Positions 43,007-51,480 of a stretch of DNA of 60,309 nt are shown piece by piece. How positions within the stretch are numbered: position 1 is the first letter of the stretch; each line of letters begins with the position of its first letter. The stretch is taken from the NCBI GenBank assembly GCA_900546515.1, contig URDG01000014.1, positions 1 to 60,309 of the forward strand. Reading direction: 5' to 3'. The DNA comes from an uncultured Eubacteriales bacterium. Lineage in GTDB: Bacteria; Bacillota; Clostridia; Oscillospirales; Oscillospiraceae. Position numbers and translations under genes: made by a program. Under the pieces are notes generated by a model. It was given only the letters and a program-made list of their open reading frames with translations. It was not told the DNA's origin and made no database searches.

Positions 43007-44356
43007 ATGTCCCACACTTTCAAAGGCGGCGTGCATCCCAATTACATGAAGGCACCGGACGTTCCGATGACCGTCATTGCACCGCCTCCTCAGGTCGTAA
43101 TCCCCATGGCACAGCACATAGGCGCGCCCTGCAAGCCCACCGTGGCTGTGGGTGACTATGTAACGATGGGGCAGGTAGTAGGAACGAATCCTGCGCCTGT
43201 TTCCGCACCGGTCCATGCTTCCGTGTCGGGCAAAGTCGTGGCAGTAGAGCCGAGACCGCATCCGCTGGGAGACATGATCATGTCCGTTGTGATCGAGAAC
43301 GATTACAAGGATACCCCATGCACTGATCTGGCGCCCCTGACAGAGGAAGAGCTCAAGGACCCCGAGGCTATTCTCGGACGCATCCGCGATGCCGGCGTTG
43401 TCGGCATGGGCGGCGCAATGTTCCCGACTGCGTTCAAAATCCGCGGCGGTATCGGCAAGGTCGATAAGCTCATTATCAACGGCGCCGAATGCGAGCCTTA
43501 CCTCAACGGCGACCATCTCACGATGCGCAATTATCCCGAGCAGCTGCTCAAGGGCATCGAGCTTGTGCGCATTGCCTCCGGTGTCGAGAAGGCGTACTAC
43601 GGCATTGAGGTCAACAAGCAGGATGCTATTGATCTGCTCAACTCCTACCATCCCGAGAACTACGGCATCGAGATCGTACCCGAAGCGGTCAAGTACCCCC
43701 AGGGCGGCGAGAAGATGCAGGTCAAGGCCGTCACGGGCCGCGAGGTCAAGCCCGGCGGGCTGCCCTCCGGAGTCGGCTGCAATGTTGTCAGCACGCGTAC
43801 CTGCTACGCCATATATCAGGCATGCTACGAAGGCAAGCCCGTTATAGAGCGTATAGTCACGGTTGCCGGCAGCGCGCTCAACGCGCCTGTCAACGGGCTG
43901 ACCCGCGTCGGCACACCTTTCGGCTATCTGGCCGAGCAGTGCGGCGGCTTTGTCAAGACCCCGAGCAAGATCGTCCTCGGCGGACCGATGATGGGTATCT
44001 GCGCCACCGATTTTGACGCGCCCACCATCAAGGGAACGGCCGGCGTGCTGTTCTTCACGGATAAAGAGGACAGGCATGTGGAGAATCCCACCTGCATTCG
44101 CTGCGGCAAGTGCATTCAGGTCTGCCCCATGAATCTCGAACCTGTGTTTATGTACATGTACTACAGCAAGGGCGACTATGAGATGATGCAGAAGTACCAC
44201 ATTCTCGACTGCTTCGAGTGCGGCAGCTGCGCGTTCAACTGCCCTGCGAGGATGCCTCTGACTCATGCATTTAAGACCGCAAAGCTTATGTTCCAGGCCA
44301 AGGCGTACAAAGAAAAGCTCAAGGCCGAGGCTGAAGCGGCAAAGGAGGCAAAATAA
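43007..44356 (+). CDS. rnfC: Rnf complex subunit RnfC
   Basis: The peripheral NADH-binding subunit of the Rnf complex, which moves electrons from reduced ferredoxin to NAD+ while pumping Na+ or H+. The 449-residue protein has the N-terminal FKGGVHP and barrel-sandwich region, the NADH/FMN region GMGGAMFPTAFKI, INGAECEPYL, and two C-terminal 4Fe-4S sites (CIRCGKCIQVCP; CFECGSCAFNCP). First gene of the six-gene operon. It ends at the first base of rnfD. Confidence 0.96.
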   Translation: MSHTFKGGVHPNYMKAPDVPMTVIAPPPQVVIPMAQHIGAPCKPTVAVGDYVTMGQVVGTNPAPVSAPVHASVSGKVVAVEPRPHPLGDMIMSVVIENDYKDTPCTDLAPLTEEELKDPEAILGRIRDAGVVGMGGAMFPTAFKIRGGIGKVDKLIINGAECEPYLNGDHLTMRNYPEQLLKGIELVRIASGVEKAYYGIEVNKQDAIDLLNSYHPENYGIEIVPEAVKYPQGGEKMQVKAVTGREVKPGGLPSGVGCNVVSTRTCYAIYQACYEGKPVIERIVTVAGSALNAPVNGLTRVGTPFGYLAEQCGGFVKTPSKIVLGGPMMGICATDFDAPTIKGTAGVLFFTDKEDRHVENPTCIRCGKCIQVCPMNLEPVFMYMYYSKGDYEMMQKYHILDCFECGSCAFNCPARMPLTHAFKTAKLMFQAKAYKEKLKAEAEAAKEAK

Positions 44357-45396
44357 TGAACAACAGTAAAGTTAAAATAGTCCTTGATGTGGCGTATCAG
44401 CCTCAGGTCAGGACGGATACTGACACAAGGCGCATCATGATGGACGTCATCATCGCGCTCATGCCGGCTTTGATCGTGGCTATCCTCCAGTTTGGATGGA
44501 GACCGCTCGGCGTTGCGGTCGTGTCAATGCTCTCGGCAGTGTTTTTCGAGTGGGCTTACCGCAAGCTTATGAAGAAGTCCAACACGATTGGCGACTGCTC
44601 CGCGGCGCTCACCGGTCTGCTCATGGCGATGACCATGCCGCCCAGCTCTCCGCTGTGGCTCCCCATCGTCGGCAGCTTCTTCTCCATCGTCATCGTCAAG
44701 CAGCTCTACGGCGGCCTCGGCAAGAACTTCCTTAACCCTGCGCTGGCCGGACGTGCATTCCTCATTGCTTCCTACGCAAACCACATGACCACATGGATCG
44801 TTCCTAACGGCCTCAAGAATGTCATTGACGGCACCACCATGGCGACCCCGATGACCTATATGTACACCGGCGAGGCAATGCCTGCGGTCATCAACTTCAA
44901 GAACATGTTCCTCGGCAACATGCCCGGCTGCATCGGTGAGATAAGCTCGCTGGCGCTGCTCATCGGCGTTATATACCTCTTCGTGCGCAAGGTCATCACC
45001 TGGCGTATCCCCACCTCTTTCATCGCAACGGTCGTAATACTCACTTTCGTGTTCGGCCACGAGGGCTACAGCCGTATCGACTGGGTCGGCTATAACCTCT
45101 TCTGCGGCTCTCTGCTGCTCGGCGCTTTCTTCATGGCAAACGACTATGTGACAAGCCCCGTTACCGGCCCCGGCCAGCTGCTCTACGGCTTCGGCTGCGG
45201 CGTTATAACCGTGCTTATCCGCTACTTCGGCAGCTACCCCGAAGGCGTCTCCTACGGTATCCTCATCATGAACCTGTGCACCTGGGCTATTGACAAGGCG
45301 TTCGTCCGTCATCAGTTCGGCGTGTCCAAGGAAGACATTGCTGCCGAGAAGGCCGCTGCCAAGGCAGCGAAGCTCGCGGCAAAGGAGGGTGCATAA
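44356..45396 (+). CDS. rnfD: Rnf complex subunit RnfD
   Basis: A 346-residue integral membrane subunit with about nine to ten helices. It carries covalently bound FMN at the Thr in DGTTMATPMT, a variant of the family S/D-G-A-T pattern. NFLNPALAGRAFL and NDYVTSPVTGPGQLLYG are typical RnfD/NqrB segments. Start and stop overlap with rnfC and rnfG by one base each, showing strict coupling. Confidence 0.95.
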   Translation: MNNSKVKIVLDVAYQPQVRTDTDTRRIMMDVIIALMPALIVAILQFGWRPLGVAVVSMLSAVFFEWAYRKLMKKSNTIGDCSAALTGLLMAMTMPPSSPLWLPIVGSFFSIVIVKQLYGGLGKNFLNPALAGRAFLIASYANHMTTWIVPNGLKNVIDGTTMATPMTYMYTGEAMPAVINFKNMFLGNMPGCIGEISSLALLIGVIYLFVRKVITWRIPTSFIATVVILTFVFGHEGYSRIDWVGYNLFCGSLLLGAFFMANDYVTSPVTGPGQLLYGFGCGVITVLIRYFGSYPEGVSYGILIMNLCTWAIDKAFVRHQFGVSKEDIAAEKAAAKAAKLAAKEGA

Positions 45397-45935
45397 TGAA
45401 TAAGATAGTCAAGCTCACCATTATCCTGTTCCTCGTATGCGCTATAGTCGCAGGCGTTCTCGGCACTGTCAACATGATAACCGAGGACAAGATTGCCGAG
45501 CAGGACCGCATCAAGACTGCAAAGGCGTATGCCTCCGTCCTCGAAGCTGATGACTATGAGGATGTTGATTTTGATCAGGACTCGTTCCAGACTATCGACA
45601 AGATAGCCAAAGCCGGGGATGTGGGCTATGTCGTTACGACTACGTTCTCCGGCGCACAGGGCAGCATCACCATGGCTGTCGGCGTTGACACCGATTACAA
45701 GTGCACCGGCATCTCCATCATCTCCCACGCAGAGACCTCCGGCCTCGGCGCAAAGGCCGCCGCAGCATCTGAATACGGCGACTGGTGGCGCGGTCAGTTC
45801 GTCGGCGAAGGCGACGATGTCAAGCTCACAAAATACGGCGGAAATATAGATTCCATCACGGCCGCTACGATCACCTCCAACGCTGTTTCCGGCGCCGTTG
45901 CGGAATCCATCAGAGCCGTTGAAGCTCTGGGTTAA
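45396..45935 (+). CDS. rnfG: Rnf complex subunit RnfG
   Basis: A 179-residue subunit with one N-terminal helix (about residues 5-25) and an extracytoplasmic FMN-binding domain. The FMN-linked threonine is in DSITAATITSNAV, and SHAETSGLGAKA is the conserved loop of FMN-bind proteins. It passes electrons within the Rnf complex. Confidence 0.94.
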   Translation: MNKIVKLTIILFLVCAIVAGVLGTVNMITEDKIAEQDRIKTAKAYASVLEADDYEDVDFDQDSFQTIDKIAKAGDVGYVVTTTFSGAQGSITMAVGVDTDYKCTGISIISHAETSGLGAKAAAASEYGDWWRGQFVGEGDDVKLTKYGGNIDSITAATITSNAVSGAVAESIRAVEALG

Positions 45936-45948
45936 GGAGGCAAGCTGA

Positions 45949-46641
45949 ATGAATATCAAGAAACAGTTTAAAGAAGGCCTCATTACCAATAACCCCGTCC
46001 TTGTCCAGCAGATAGGCATGTGCGCCACTATGGCGATCACGACCTCGCTGTTCAACGGCGTGGGCATGGGCCTGTCAGTTCTCATCATCCTCACCTGCTG
46101 CAATGTTGTTATTGCCGCAATGCGTAAGGTCATCCCCGACGAGATCCGTCTTGCAATCTTTGTCGTCGTCATTGCAGGCTTTGTCACGATAGTCGACCTA
46201 CTGCTGAAAGCCTACATACCTGCACTGAGCTCTGCTCTGGGCGTGTTCATACCGCTGATCGTTGTCAACTGCATCATCATCGGCCGCGCTGAAGCGTTCT
46301 GCCAGAAGAACCCTGTCGGCCCGTCTTTCTTCGACGGTATTTTCCAGGGCCTCGGCTACACCTGCGTGCTCGTAGTGATGTGTGTTGTCCGCGAGTTCCT
46401 CGGCTCCGGCCGTTTCGGCGGCGGTCTCATCGACGTTGCCAACGGCTTCCGTCTCACGCTTGACGGCACCGGCGCAGGCATCCAGATCTTCGCAGAGGAT
46501 CTTGGCGCTACCATCCTCATCATGCCTTTCGGCGGATTCCTTACTCTGGGCATGCTTATTGCACTCATGCAGTATGCTCTCAAGAAGTCCGAAAAGAAAA
46601 AACAGCTTGCCGCAGAGGCTGCAAAGGAGGCTGAAGAGTAA
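45949..46641 (+). CDS. rnfE: Rnf complex subunit RnfE
   Basis: A 230-residue membrane subunit with about six helices, homologous to RnfA and NqrD. It shows NNPVLVQQIGMCATMA near the start, the IVVNCIIIGRAEAFCQKN motif with a conserved Cys, and a charged C-terminal tail. RnfA and RnfE form an inverted pair that holds a 2Fe-2S or related iron centre. It overlaps rnfA by one base. Confidence 0.95.
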   Translation: MNIKKQFKEGLITNNPVLVQQIGMCATMAITTSLFNGVGMGLSVLIILTCCNVVIAAMRKVIPDEIRLAIFVVVIAGFVTIVDLLLKAYIPALSSALGVFIPLIVVNCIIIGRAEAFCQKNPVGPSFFDGIFQGLGYTCVLVVMCVVREFLGSGRFGGGLIDVANGFRLTLDGTGAGIQIFAEDLGATILIMPFGGFLTLGMLIALMQYALKKSEKKKQLAAEAAKEAEE

Positions 46642-47225
46642 TGCTTACCAAAATTCTTTCGATCTCTCTCGGTGCAATTCTGATAAACAACTTCATCTTC
46701 TCACAGTTCCTTGGCTGCTGCCCCTTCCTCGGCTGCTCCAATAAGGTGGAGACGGCTGTCGGCATGGGTCTCGCCGTCACTTTCGTTATGGGTCTCGCGT
46801 CCGCAATATGCTGGGTGATCGACCAGTATGTCCTGATGACGCTCGGCCTCGAATTCCTCCAGACGCTGACCTTCATTCTGGTCATTGCAGCTCTGGTGCA
46901 GTTCGTTGAAATGTTCCTCAAGAAGATGGTGCCGTCCCTTTACTCAGCACTCGGTATCTATCTTCCCCTTATCACTACCAACTGCGCGGTTCTCGGCGTC
47001 GTCCTTCTGAACGTCCAGAACCACTACAACTTCATCGAGTCCGTGGTCTATGGCATCACCGGCGGTCTGGGCTTCCTGCTTGCGATCGTCCTCTTTGCCA
47101 CCGTCCGCGAGCGCGTTGAGTTCGCCGAGTACCCCGAGTGCTTCAAGGGGTTCCCGATCTGCCTTGTCTCTGCCGCTCTTGTCGCTCTTGCGTTCATGGG
47201 CTTCAGCGGCATGAAGATATTCTGA
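46641..47225 (+). CDS. rnfA: Rnf complex subunit RnfA
   Basis: A 194-residue membrane subunit with about six helices, starting with NNFIFSQFLGCCPFLGCSNK and carrying PLITTNCAVLGV with the conserved Cys. Pairs with RnfE. It ends 18 bases before rnfB. Confidence 0.95.
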   Translation: MLTKILSISLGAILINNFIFSQFLGCCPFLGCSNKVETAVGMGLAVTFVMGLASAICWVIDQYVLMTLGLEFLQTLTFILVIAALVQFVEMFLKKMVPSLYSALGIYLPLITTNCAVLGVVLLNVQNHYNFIESVVYGITGGLGFLLAIVLFATVRERVEFAEYPECFKGFPICLVSAALVALAFMGFSGMKIF

Positions 47226-47243
47226 TGGGGAGGGTAAACTGAT

Positions 47244-48041
47244 ATGAAATCAATTCTTCTCTCTATTCTCGTTCTTGGTGTCCTGGGCGGCCTGTTCGGC
47301 GCACTGCTGGCATACGCCTCCAAGGTATTCCACGTTGATGTTGATCCCAAGCAGGAGCAGGTCCGTGCATGCCTCGCCGGCGCAAACTGCGGCGGCTGCG
47401 GTTATCCCGGCTGTGACGGCTACGCCGCCGCTGTAGCGGCGGGCGAAGCTCCCACCAACAAGTGTGTTGCTGGCGGCGCAGAGGCTGCCGCAAAAATCGC
47501 TGAGATCATGGGCGTTTCCGGCACCGACGTAGAAAAGATGGTCGCGTTTGTGCCCTGCTCCGGTACTCTGGGTCACGCAGAGCTCCGCTTCAACTACACC
47601 GGCCCGGTCGATTGCCGCGCCGCAATGCTGTTCGGCGGCAAGAGCAACAAGACCTGCACCTTCGCCTGCATTGGTCTTGGCAACTGCACAAAGGTCTGCC
47701 AGTTCGACGCTATCCATGTTGTTGACGGTGTTGCAAAGGTCAACCGCATGCGCTGCGTTGGCTGCGGCGCATGTGCCGACGCCTGCCCGAAGAGCATCAT
47801 CAAGCTCATCCCCGAGAGCCAGAAGGTCATGCCCGCATGCGGCAACCATGACAAGGGGGCGAAGGTCACAAAGATGTGCGACTACGGCTGCATCGGCTGC
47901 ATGAAGTGCCAGCGTGAATGCCCGGCAGACGCTATCACCGTTGTTGACAACCTTGCTCAGGTCGATCCTGCAAAGTGCGTCAAGTGCGGCCACTGCGCGG
48001 ATATTTGCCCGAGACATATCATCAACTGGTTCGGCAAATAA
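47244..48041 (+). CDS. rnfB: Rnf complex subunit RnfB
   Basis: The ferredoxin-accepting subunit, 265 residues: one N-terminal helix, then an FeS domain with CLAGANCGGCGYPGCDGYA, then four-cysteine motifs for further 4Fe-4S clusters (CIGLGNCTKVCQ; CVGCGACADACP; CIGCMKCQRECP; CVKCGHCADICP). Last gene of rnfCDGEAB. The number of clusters is comparable to acetogen and clostridial RnfB. Confidence 0.95.
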   Translation: MKSILLSILVLGVLGGLFGALLAYASKVFHVDVDPKQEQVRACLAGANCGGCGYPGCDGYAAAVAAGEAPTNKCVAGGAEAAAKIAEIMGVSGTDVEKMVAFVPCSGTLGHAELRFNYTGPVDCRAAMLFGGKSNKTCTFACIGLGNCTKVCQFDAIHVVDGVAKVNRMRCVGCGACADACPKSIIKLIPESQKVMPACGNHDKGAKVTKMCDYGCIGCMKCQRECPADAITVVDNLAQVDPAKCVKCGHCADICPRHIINWFGK

Positions 48042-48063
48042 GTTCTTCCCTATATAAAGCTTG

Positions 48064-48095
48064 CATCCCCGGCGAAAATCGCCGGGGATGTTTTT
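48064..48095 (+). terminator. Terminator of the rnf operon
   Basis: CATCCCCGGCGA (48064-48075) and its complement (48079-48090) around AAA, followed by TTTTT. Confidence 0.9.
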
Positions 48096-48102
48096 ATCTG
48101 CG

Positions 48103-48576
48103 TTATTTGATTTTTTCGCCGTTCAGCGCGGCGTGTATAAGCTCGTCCCCTTTGTAGCAGAGCTTCAAAAGGAAAAAGGGAGCTCCCTCATCGAGAAGCC
48201 GGAGAAATATCTTGTCGCCCTCCCAGATAGGCAGAGAGAGCAGGCGGCTCTTGTCGATCCATTCAAGCACGCCCTCGTCGCAGTCCTTCACGGTGCCGCT
48301 GAAACGGTCGCATGTGAAAAGATGCATGTACTCCGTACCCCATTCATCAGATACGAATGTGACGATGCCGCGGGCGCGCCATGAAAGTGCCGTAAGGCCG
48401 GTCTCCTCGCGCATCTCACGCAGCATACATTCATCCGGACTCTCGCCATTTTCAAATTTGCCGCCTATCCCGATCCACTTGTCGTGGTTCTCGTCGTTTT
48501 CTTTTTTTACGCGGTGCAGCATGAGGTATTCGCTGCCGCGCTCTATATAGCAAAGGGAAGTGTTCCGCATTTTCAT
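48103..48576 (-). CDS. NUDIX hydrolase (MutT-like)
   Basis: A 157-residue pyrophosphohydrolase with a full Nudix box: GGKFENGESPDECMLREMREETGL (Gly start to EExG, about residues 38-61). The WIGIGGKFENGE form and the DEWGTEYMHLF strand are like 8-oxo-dGTP diphosphatase relatives. Substrate is not certain. ATG 48576 is chosen; GTG 48579 and ATG 48570 are close alternatives. Confidence 0.87.
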   Translation of the reverse strand: MKMRNTSLCYIERGSEYLMLHRVKKENDENHDKWIGIGGKFENGESPDECMLREMREETGLTALSWRARGIVTFVSDEWGTEYMHLFTCDRFSGTVKDCDEGVLEWIDKSRLLSLPIWEGDKIFLRLLDEGAPFFLLKLCYKGDELIHAALNGEKIK

Positions 48577-48649
48577 CACCTGAGATATACTGCTGTTTGG
48601 TACATAAACATTATCGCCTGACGTGACCTGAGCTGAGGGACGGCAGTGT

Positions 48650-49081
48650 TCAGGCCTTTTTGCAAAGAACCATTCCGGCGTAGCTGCGAATCCGTTCAGT
48701 GCTGTAGTTTTCCGGAATCACTATTGAGAAAACGCCGACTTTCTTAAACCATGTTAGCCTCACTGTGCAATTCAAAGTTCTGCTGAAACCTTCGACAGTG
48801 AGTGTGATCCCTTCTTTCTCTGTCAGTTCCTTCATACTTGTAAAGTGGCCGCCATTCTTTCCGTATACTTTGATCAGTTCCTTCTTTATCCCCAATGCGT
48901 TCTGCCGTTTAATGCTGACTATAGGGGAAAGATCTGTTGCCGCTATAGCCTCGGCAGATTGGATCATCTCATCCCAACTGTGGTATAGCTCTGGTGAAAG
49001 ACTGATAGTATAACTATGTTTTTTACCGACATTTACCTGCGTAACATCTAATATATAGTTTTCGACTTGATTGCTTTTCAT
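48650..49081 (-). CDS. Hypothetical protein, function unknown
   Basis: A 143-residue soluble protein with no recognised motif, signal or membrane segment. It has an AGGCAGGA ribosome binding site before ATG 49081 and is AT-richer than the rnf genes. The middle (about residues 55-85) is Lys-rich (SIKRQNALGIKKELIKVYGKN) and the second half looks like beta strands. It stands alone at the start of the accessory region. I do not recognise the family. Confidence 0.55.
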   Translation of the reverse strand: MKSNQVENYILDVTQVNVGKKHSYTISLSPELYHSWDEMIQSAEAIAATDLSPIVSIKRQNALGIKKELIKVYGKNGGHFTSMKELTEKEGITLTVEGFSRTLNCTVRLTWFKKVGVFSIVIPENYSTERIRSYAGMVLCKKA

Positions 49082-49198
49082 ATTCCTGCCTCATCTCTGT
49101 ATTTATTTAGTCCGTATCATATAATACAGTAATATTATACCAAAACAGCACAGCTTTGCAAGTACAGTTTTGGCATAAAACGCGTCAGTATTGAAATA

Positions 49199-49489
49199 AT
49201 TCCGCTCCCGTTATCTGATGGTACGCTTTTCACATACCGCGCCGCCGTTCTGGCGACTATGTTGTTCCTTGCGTTTGTCCGCATAACGACATCCTATTTT
49301 TACGCTACGGAAAAAACGGTTCTGTCTTATGTCCTTGTCTATGCGGAGCCTCTCTGCACTCTGCTGCTCCTGCTGGTTTTGCCGCTGCTGTTCGATCTGG
49401 AAGGCGTGTGGCTGGCCGTACCGCTGGCGCAGGTGCTGACCTTTGTTATCGCATGGATCGCAAAGAGACGTGTAGATAAAGCGGCATGA
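49199..49489 (+). pseudogene. C-terminal fragment of a MATE-family efflux protein
   Basis: An in-frame stretch encoding TYRAAVLATMLFLAFVRITT... then three hydrophobic segments and AWIAKRRVDKAA. This resembles the last helices of a NorM/DinF-type multidrug exporter of about 450 residues. Nothing upstream encodes the missing nine or so helices, and no ribosome binding site precedes ATG 49259. It is a relic of a deletion or insertion. Confidence 0.65.
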
Positions 49490-49533
49490 GCCGGCCGCGG
49501 CTTTCACGCCGGAAAGCCGCGGCCGAAAAACGA

Positions 49534-50026
49534 TCAAAGCTCGCTGCGGTACATGCTGTCCAGCAGCTGGATTCCGGCTGAGGTGCGGAATACGCGCTGC
49601 CGGAAGCTGTCGATAACAGAGCGCGCGTAGCAGCTTTCACCCGCATTGACCAGAAAATCCGCTTCGAGCAGGATCTGATAGTCAAGCCCCTCGACGTTCG
49701 TGTAGGTGTGGTGATGTGCCACGAGCCATGAAATGCGCTCTACATCGGCCCGCTCAACAGGAAGGTCTTTGAAAAATGCCTCCACCAGCGGTGGACTCTC
49801 CAACTCCTGATTCTTGCCGTTGGTGTTGCCGTACTTCTCCCGGCACAGAGGGCAGGCAATGTCATGCACGACGGCGGCAAGCTCCAAAACCTCCTGTGTG
49901 AGGCTCAAGTGCCTCCAGCTCACCGATCGTTTTCGCCATTGCCCAGACCTTGAGAAAATGGTCAATGTCGTGTATGTTTCCCTTGTAAAAGTCGATCATC
50001 TTTTGTGTTGCAGCTGCGACTATCAT
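49534..50026 (-). pseudogene. HD-domain phosphohydrolase split by a frameshift
   Basis: Two overlapping frames together give one HD-domain protein. The first runs MIVAAATQKMIDFYKGNIHDIDHFLKVWAMAKTIGELEAL and the second continues TQEVLELAAVVHDIACPLCREKYGN...AHHHTYTN...LEADFLVNAGE. Key HD residues are in VVHDIA, AHHHT and EADFLV. The break is at a CA repeat on the minus strand (49900-49895). One more CA unit would restore the frame. A GGAGGAAA site lies before ATG 50026. It could be a real pseudogene, a phase-variable gene or a sequencing error. Confidence 0.75.
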
Positions 50027-50040
50027 AAATTTTCCTCCAA

Positions 50041-50601
50041 TCAAAGTGCCGTGCCTTTCTTCGGCACAAAAAATCCGGTCATATCGGTATGTTCCAATTC
50101 CAGAAGCTTCATCTTCTTGTCAATTCCCCCGGCGTAGCCGGTCAGGCTGCCATTTGTACCAACCACGCGGTGACAGGGGATGATAATGGAAATTTCATTG
50201 TGGCCGACCGCACCGCCGACAGCCTGTGCAGACATCCTGGGAAGTCCCTGTTTTCCGGCCAGCTGCCGTGCAATCTCGCCGTAGGTCGTCGTTTTTCCGT
50301 ATGGGATCTGCAAAAGAATTTCCCACACGGCCTTACGAAAATCGGAACCGATGGGGTGCAGCGGCGGTATGAAATAGGGCTCTTTGCCGGTAAAGTAAAC
50401 GTCCAGCCAGCGCCGGGCCTCTGCGAGCACCGGCGTCTCCTGCTCTTCGTGTTCTGCCGGGAGATTATCGGCAAAATACTTTTCGCCGTCGAACCATAAG
50501 CCGGTCAGCCCAATTTCGTCCGCTGCCAGCAGGATACCGCCCAACGGCGAGTCGTAATGTAATATATACGCCCTGCCGGATGTGGTAATGATATTTTCCA
50601 T
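50041..50601 (-). CDS. ogt: Methylated-DNA-protein cysteine methyltransferase
   Basis: A suicide repair protein that takes the methyl group from O6-methylguanine. The 186-residue protein has the active-site PCHRV with Cys143, preceded by the helix-turn-helix YGKTTTYGEIA and RMSAQAVGGAVGHN. It ends with a normal family tail. It begins two bases from the end of the glycosylase gene upstream, forming an alkylation-repair operon with it. Confidence 0.93.
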   Translation of the reverse strand: MENIITTSGRAYILHYDSPLGGILLAADEIGLTGLWFDGEKYFADNLPAEHEEQETPVLAEARRWLDVYFTGKEPYFIPPLHPIGSDFRKAVWEILLQIPYGKTTTYGEIARQLAGKQGLPRMSAQAVGGAVGHNEISIIIPCHRVVGTNGSLTGYAGGIDKKMKLLELEHTDMTGFFVPKKGTAL

Positions 50602-50602
50602 T

Positions 50603-51253
50603 TTACTTTCCTCCGGTTTTGCTCTTCGGTTTGTAGTCCTTCATCTCAGGAATCGCCCCGCCTGAAACAGCCCAGAGATACAGACTTGCCACGCTGCAAT
50701 AAGGGTGGAAGCGGCGGCGGTATTTTTCAAACAGCCTGCGGTCAATACTGCGGTGATGATAGATCATACGCAGCCCGCGCTGGATAGCGAGGTCGTCATA
50801 GCTAAAAATATCCGGGCGCTGCATGCAGAAAAGCAGGATCATTTCTGCCGTCCAGACGCCGATCCCTTTCAGACTGCTTAGTTCACGGATAGCATCTTCG
50901 TCGCTCATGTTCTCCACAGCGTTCAAATCAAATGCGCCCGTATGGACTTTTTCGGCAAAATCCGTGATGTACTCCGCCTTGCGGAAAGTCATGCCCAGCC
51001 CCTGCAGCTTCGGAACGCCCGCGGCCAGAATGCTTTCGGCGTTGACTGCTCCAAGCGCATCCTGCATCCGCTGCCAGATGGTCGCCTGCGCCTTTGTCGA
51101 GATCTGCTGACCTATGATGTGGTGAGCGACGGACGAAAACAAGTCCGTATCCACTGCGCGGTCGATATGCCCGATGCGGTCTATCACTTCACAGAGACGC
51201 TTGTCCTTCTGCCGCAGATAGGAAAGCTCGGTCTCACCGTATTCAAAATACAT
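50603..51253 (-). CDS. DNA-3-methyladenine glycosylase (AlkA-like, HhH-GPD)
   Basis: Removes alkylated purines from DNA. The 216-residue protein has HHIIGQQIS, the helix-hairpin-helix LSSLKGIGVWTAEMIL and the catalytic Asp in FSYDDLAIQRG (D154). It lacks the N-terminal domain of E. coli AlkA, as do many Firmicutes forms. ATG 51253 follows AGGGTG; a GTG at 51262 is an alternative. It is cotranscribed with the methyltransferase. Confidence 0.88.
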   Translation of the reverse strand: MYFEYGETELSYLRQKDKRLCEVIDRIGHIDRAVDTDLFSSVAHHIIGQQISTKAQATIWQRMQDALGAVNAESILAAGVPKLQGLGMTFRKAEYITDFAEKVHTGAFDLNAVENMSDEDAIRELSSLKGIGVWTAEMILLFCMQRPDIFSYDDLAIQRGLRMIYHHRSIDRRLFEKYRRRFHPYCSVASLYLWAVSGGAIPEMKDYKPKSKTGGK

Positions 51254-51380
51254 TTGCGTCACCCTGCCTGTGTATATGTATGTATCATATTATAGCGTAA
51301 TTGAGCGGACAATGCTATCGCAAAATGTTCTGAAATTATCGTGCTCGCGGGGGCGGTATGCTGACTGACGATATAACCAG

Positions 51381-51436
51381 AAAACTCCGGCGTCTGCATA
51401 ATGCAGATACCGGAGTTCTGTTTCCATGTAATGCGC
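51381..51436 (+). repeat. Structured repeat, copy A
   Basis: A 56-base unit: a hairpin with AACTCCGG/CCGGAGTT outer arms and TCTGCA/TGCAGA inner arms, then the 19-base tail CTGTTTCCATGTAATGCGC. Copy B is at 56188-56243, same length, no gaps, 46 of 56 bases the same. See copy B for the compensating changes. Confidence 0.85.
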
Positions 51437-51480
51437 GCTGGGATAGACGGAAGTGCGTCCTTTGCTAACAAGGGATTTCC

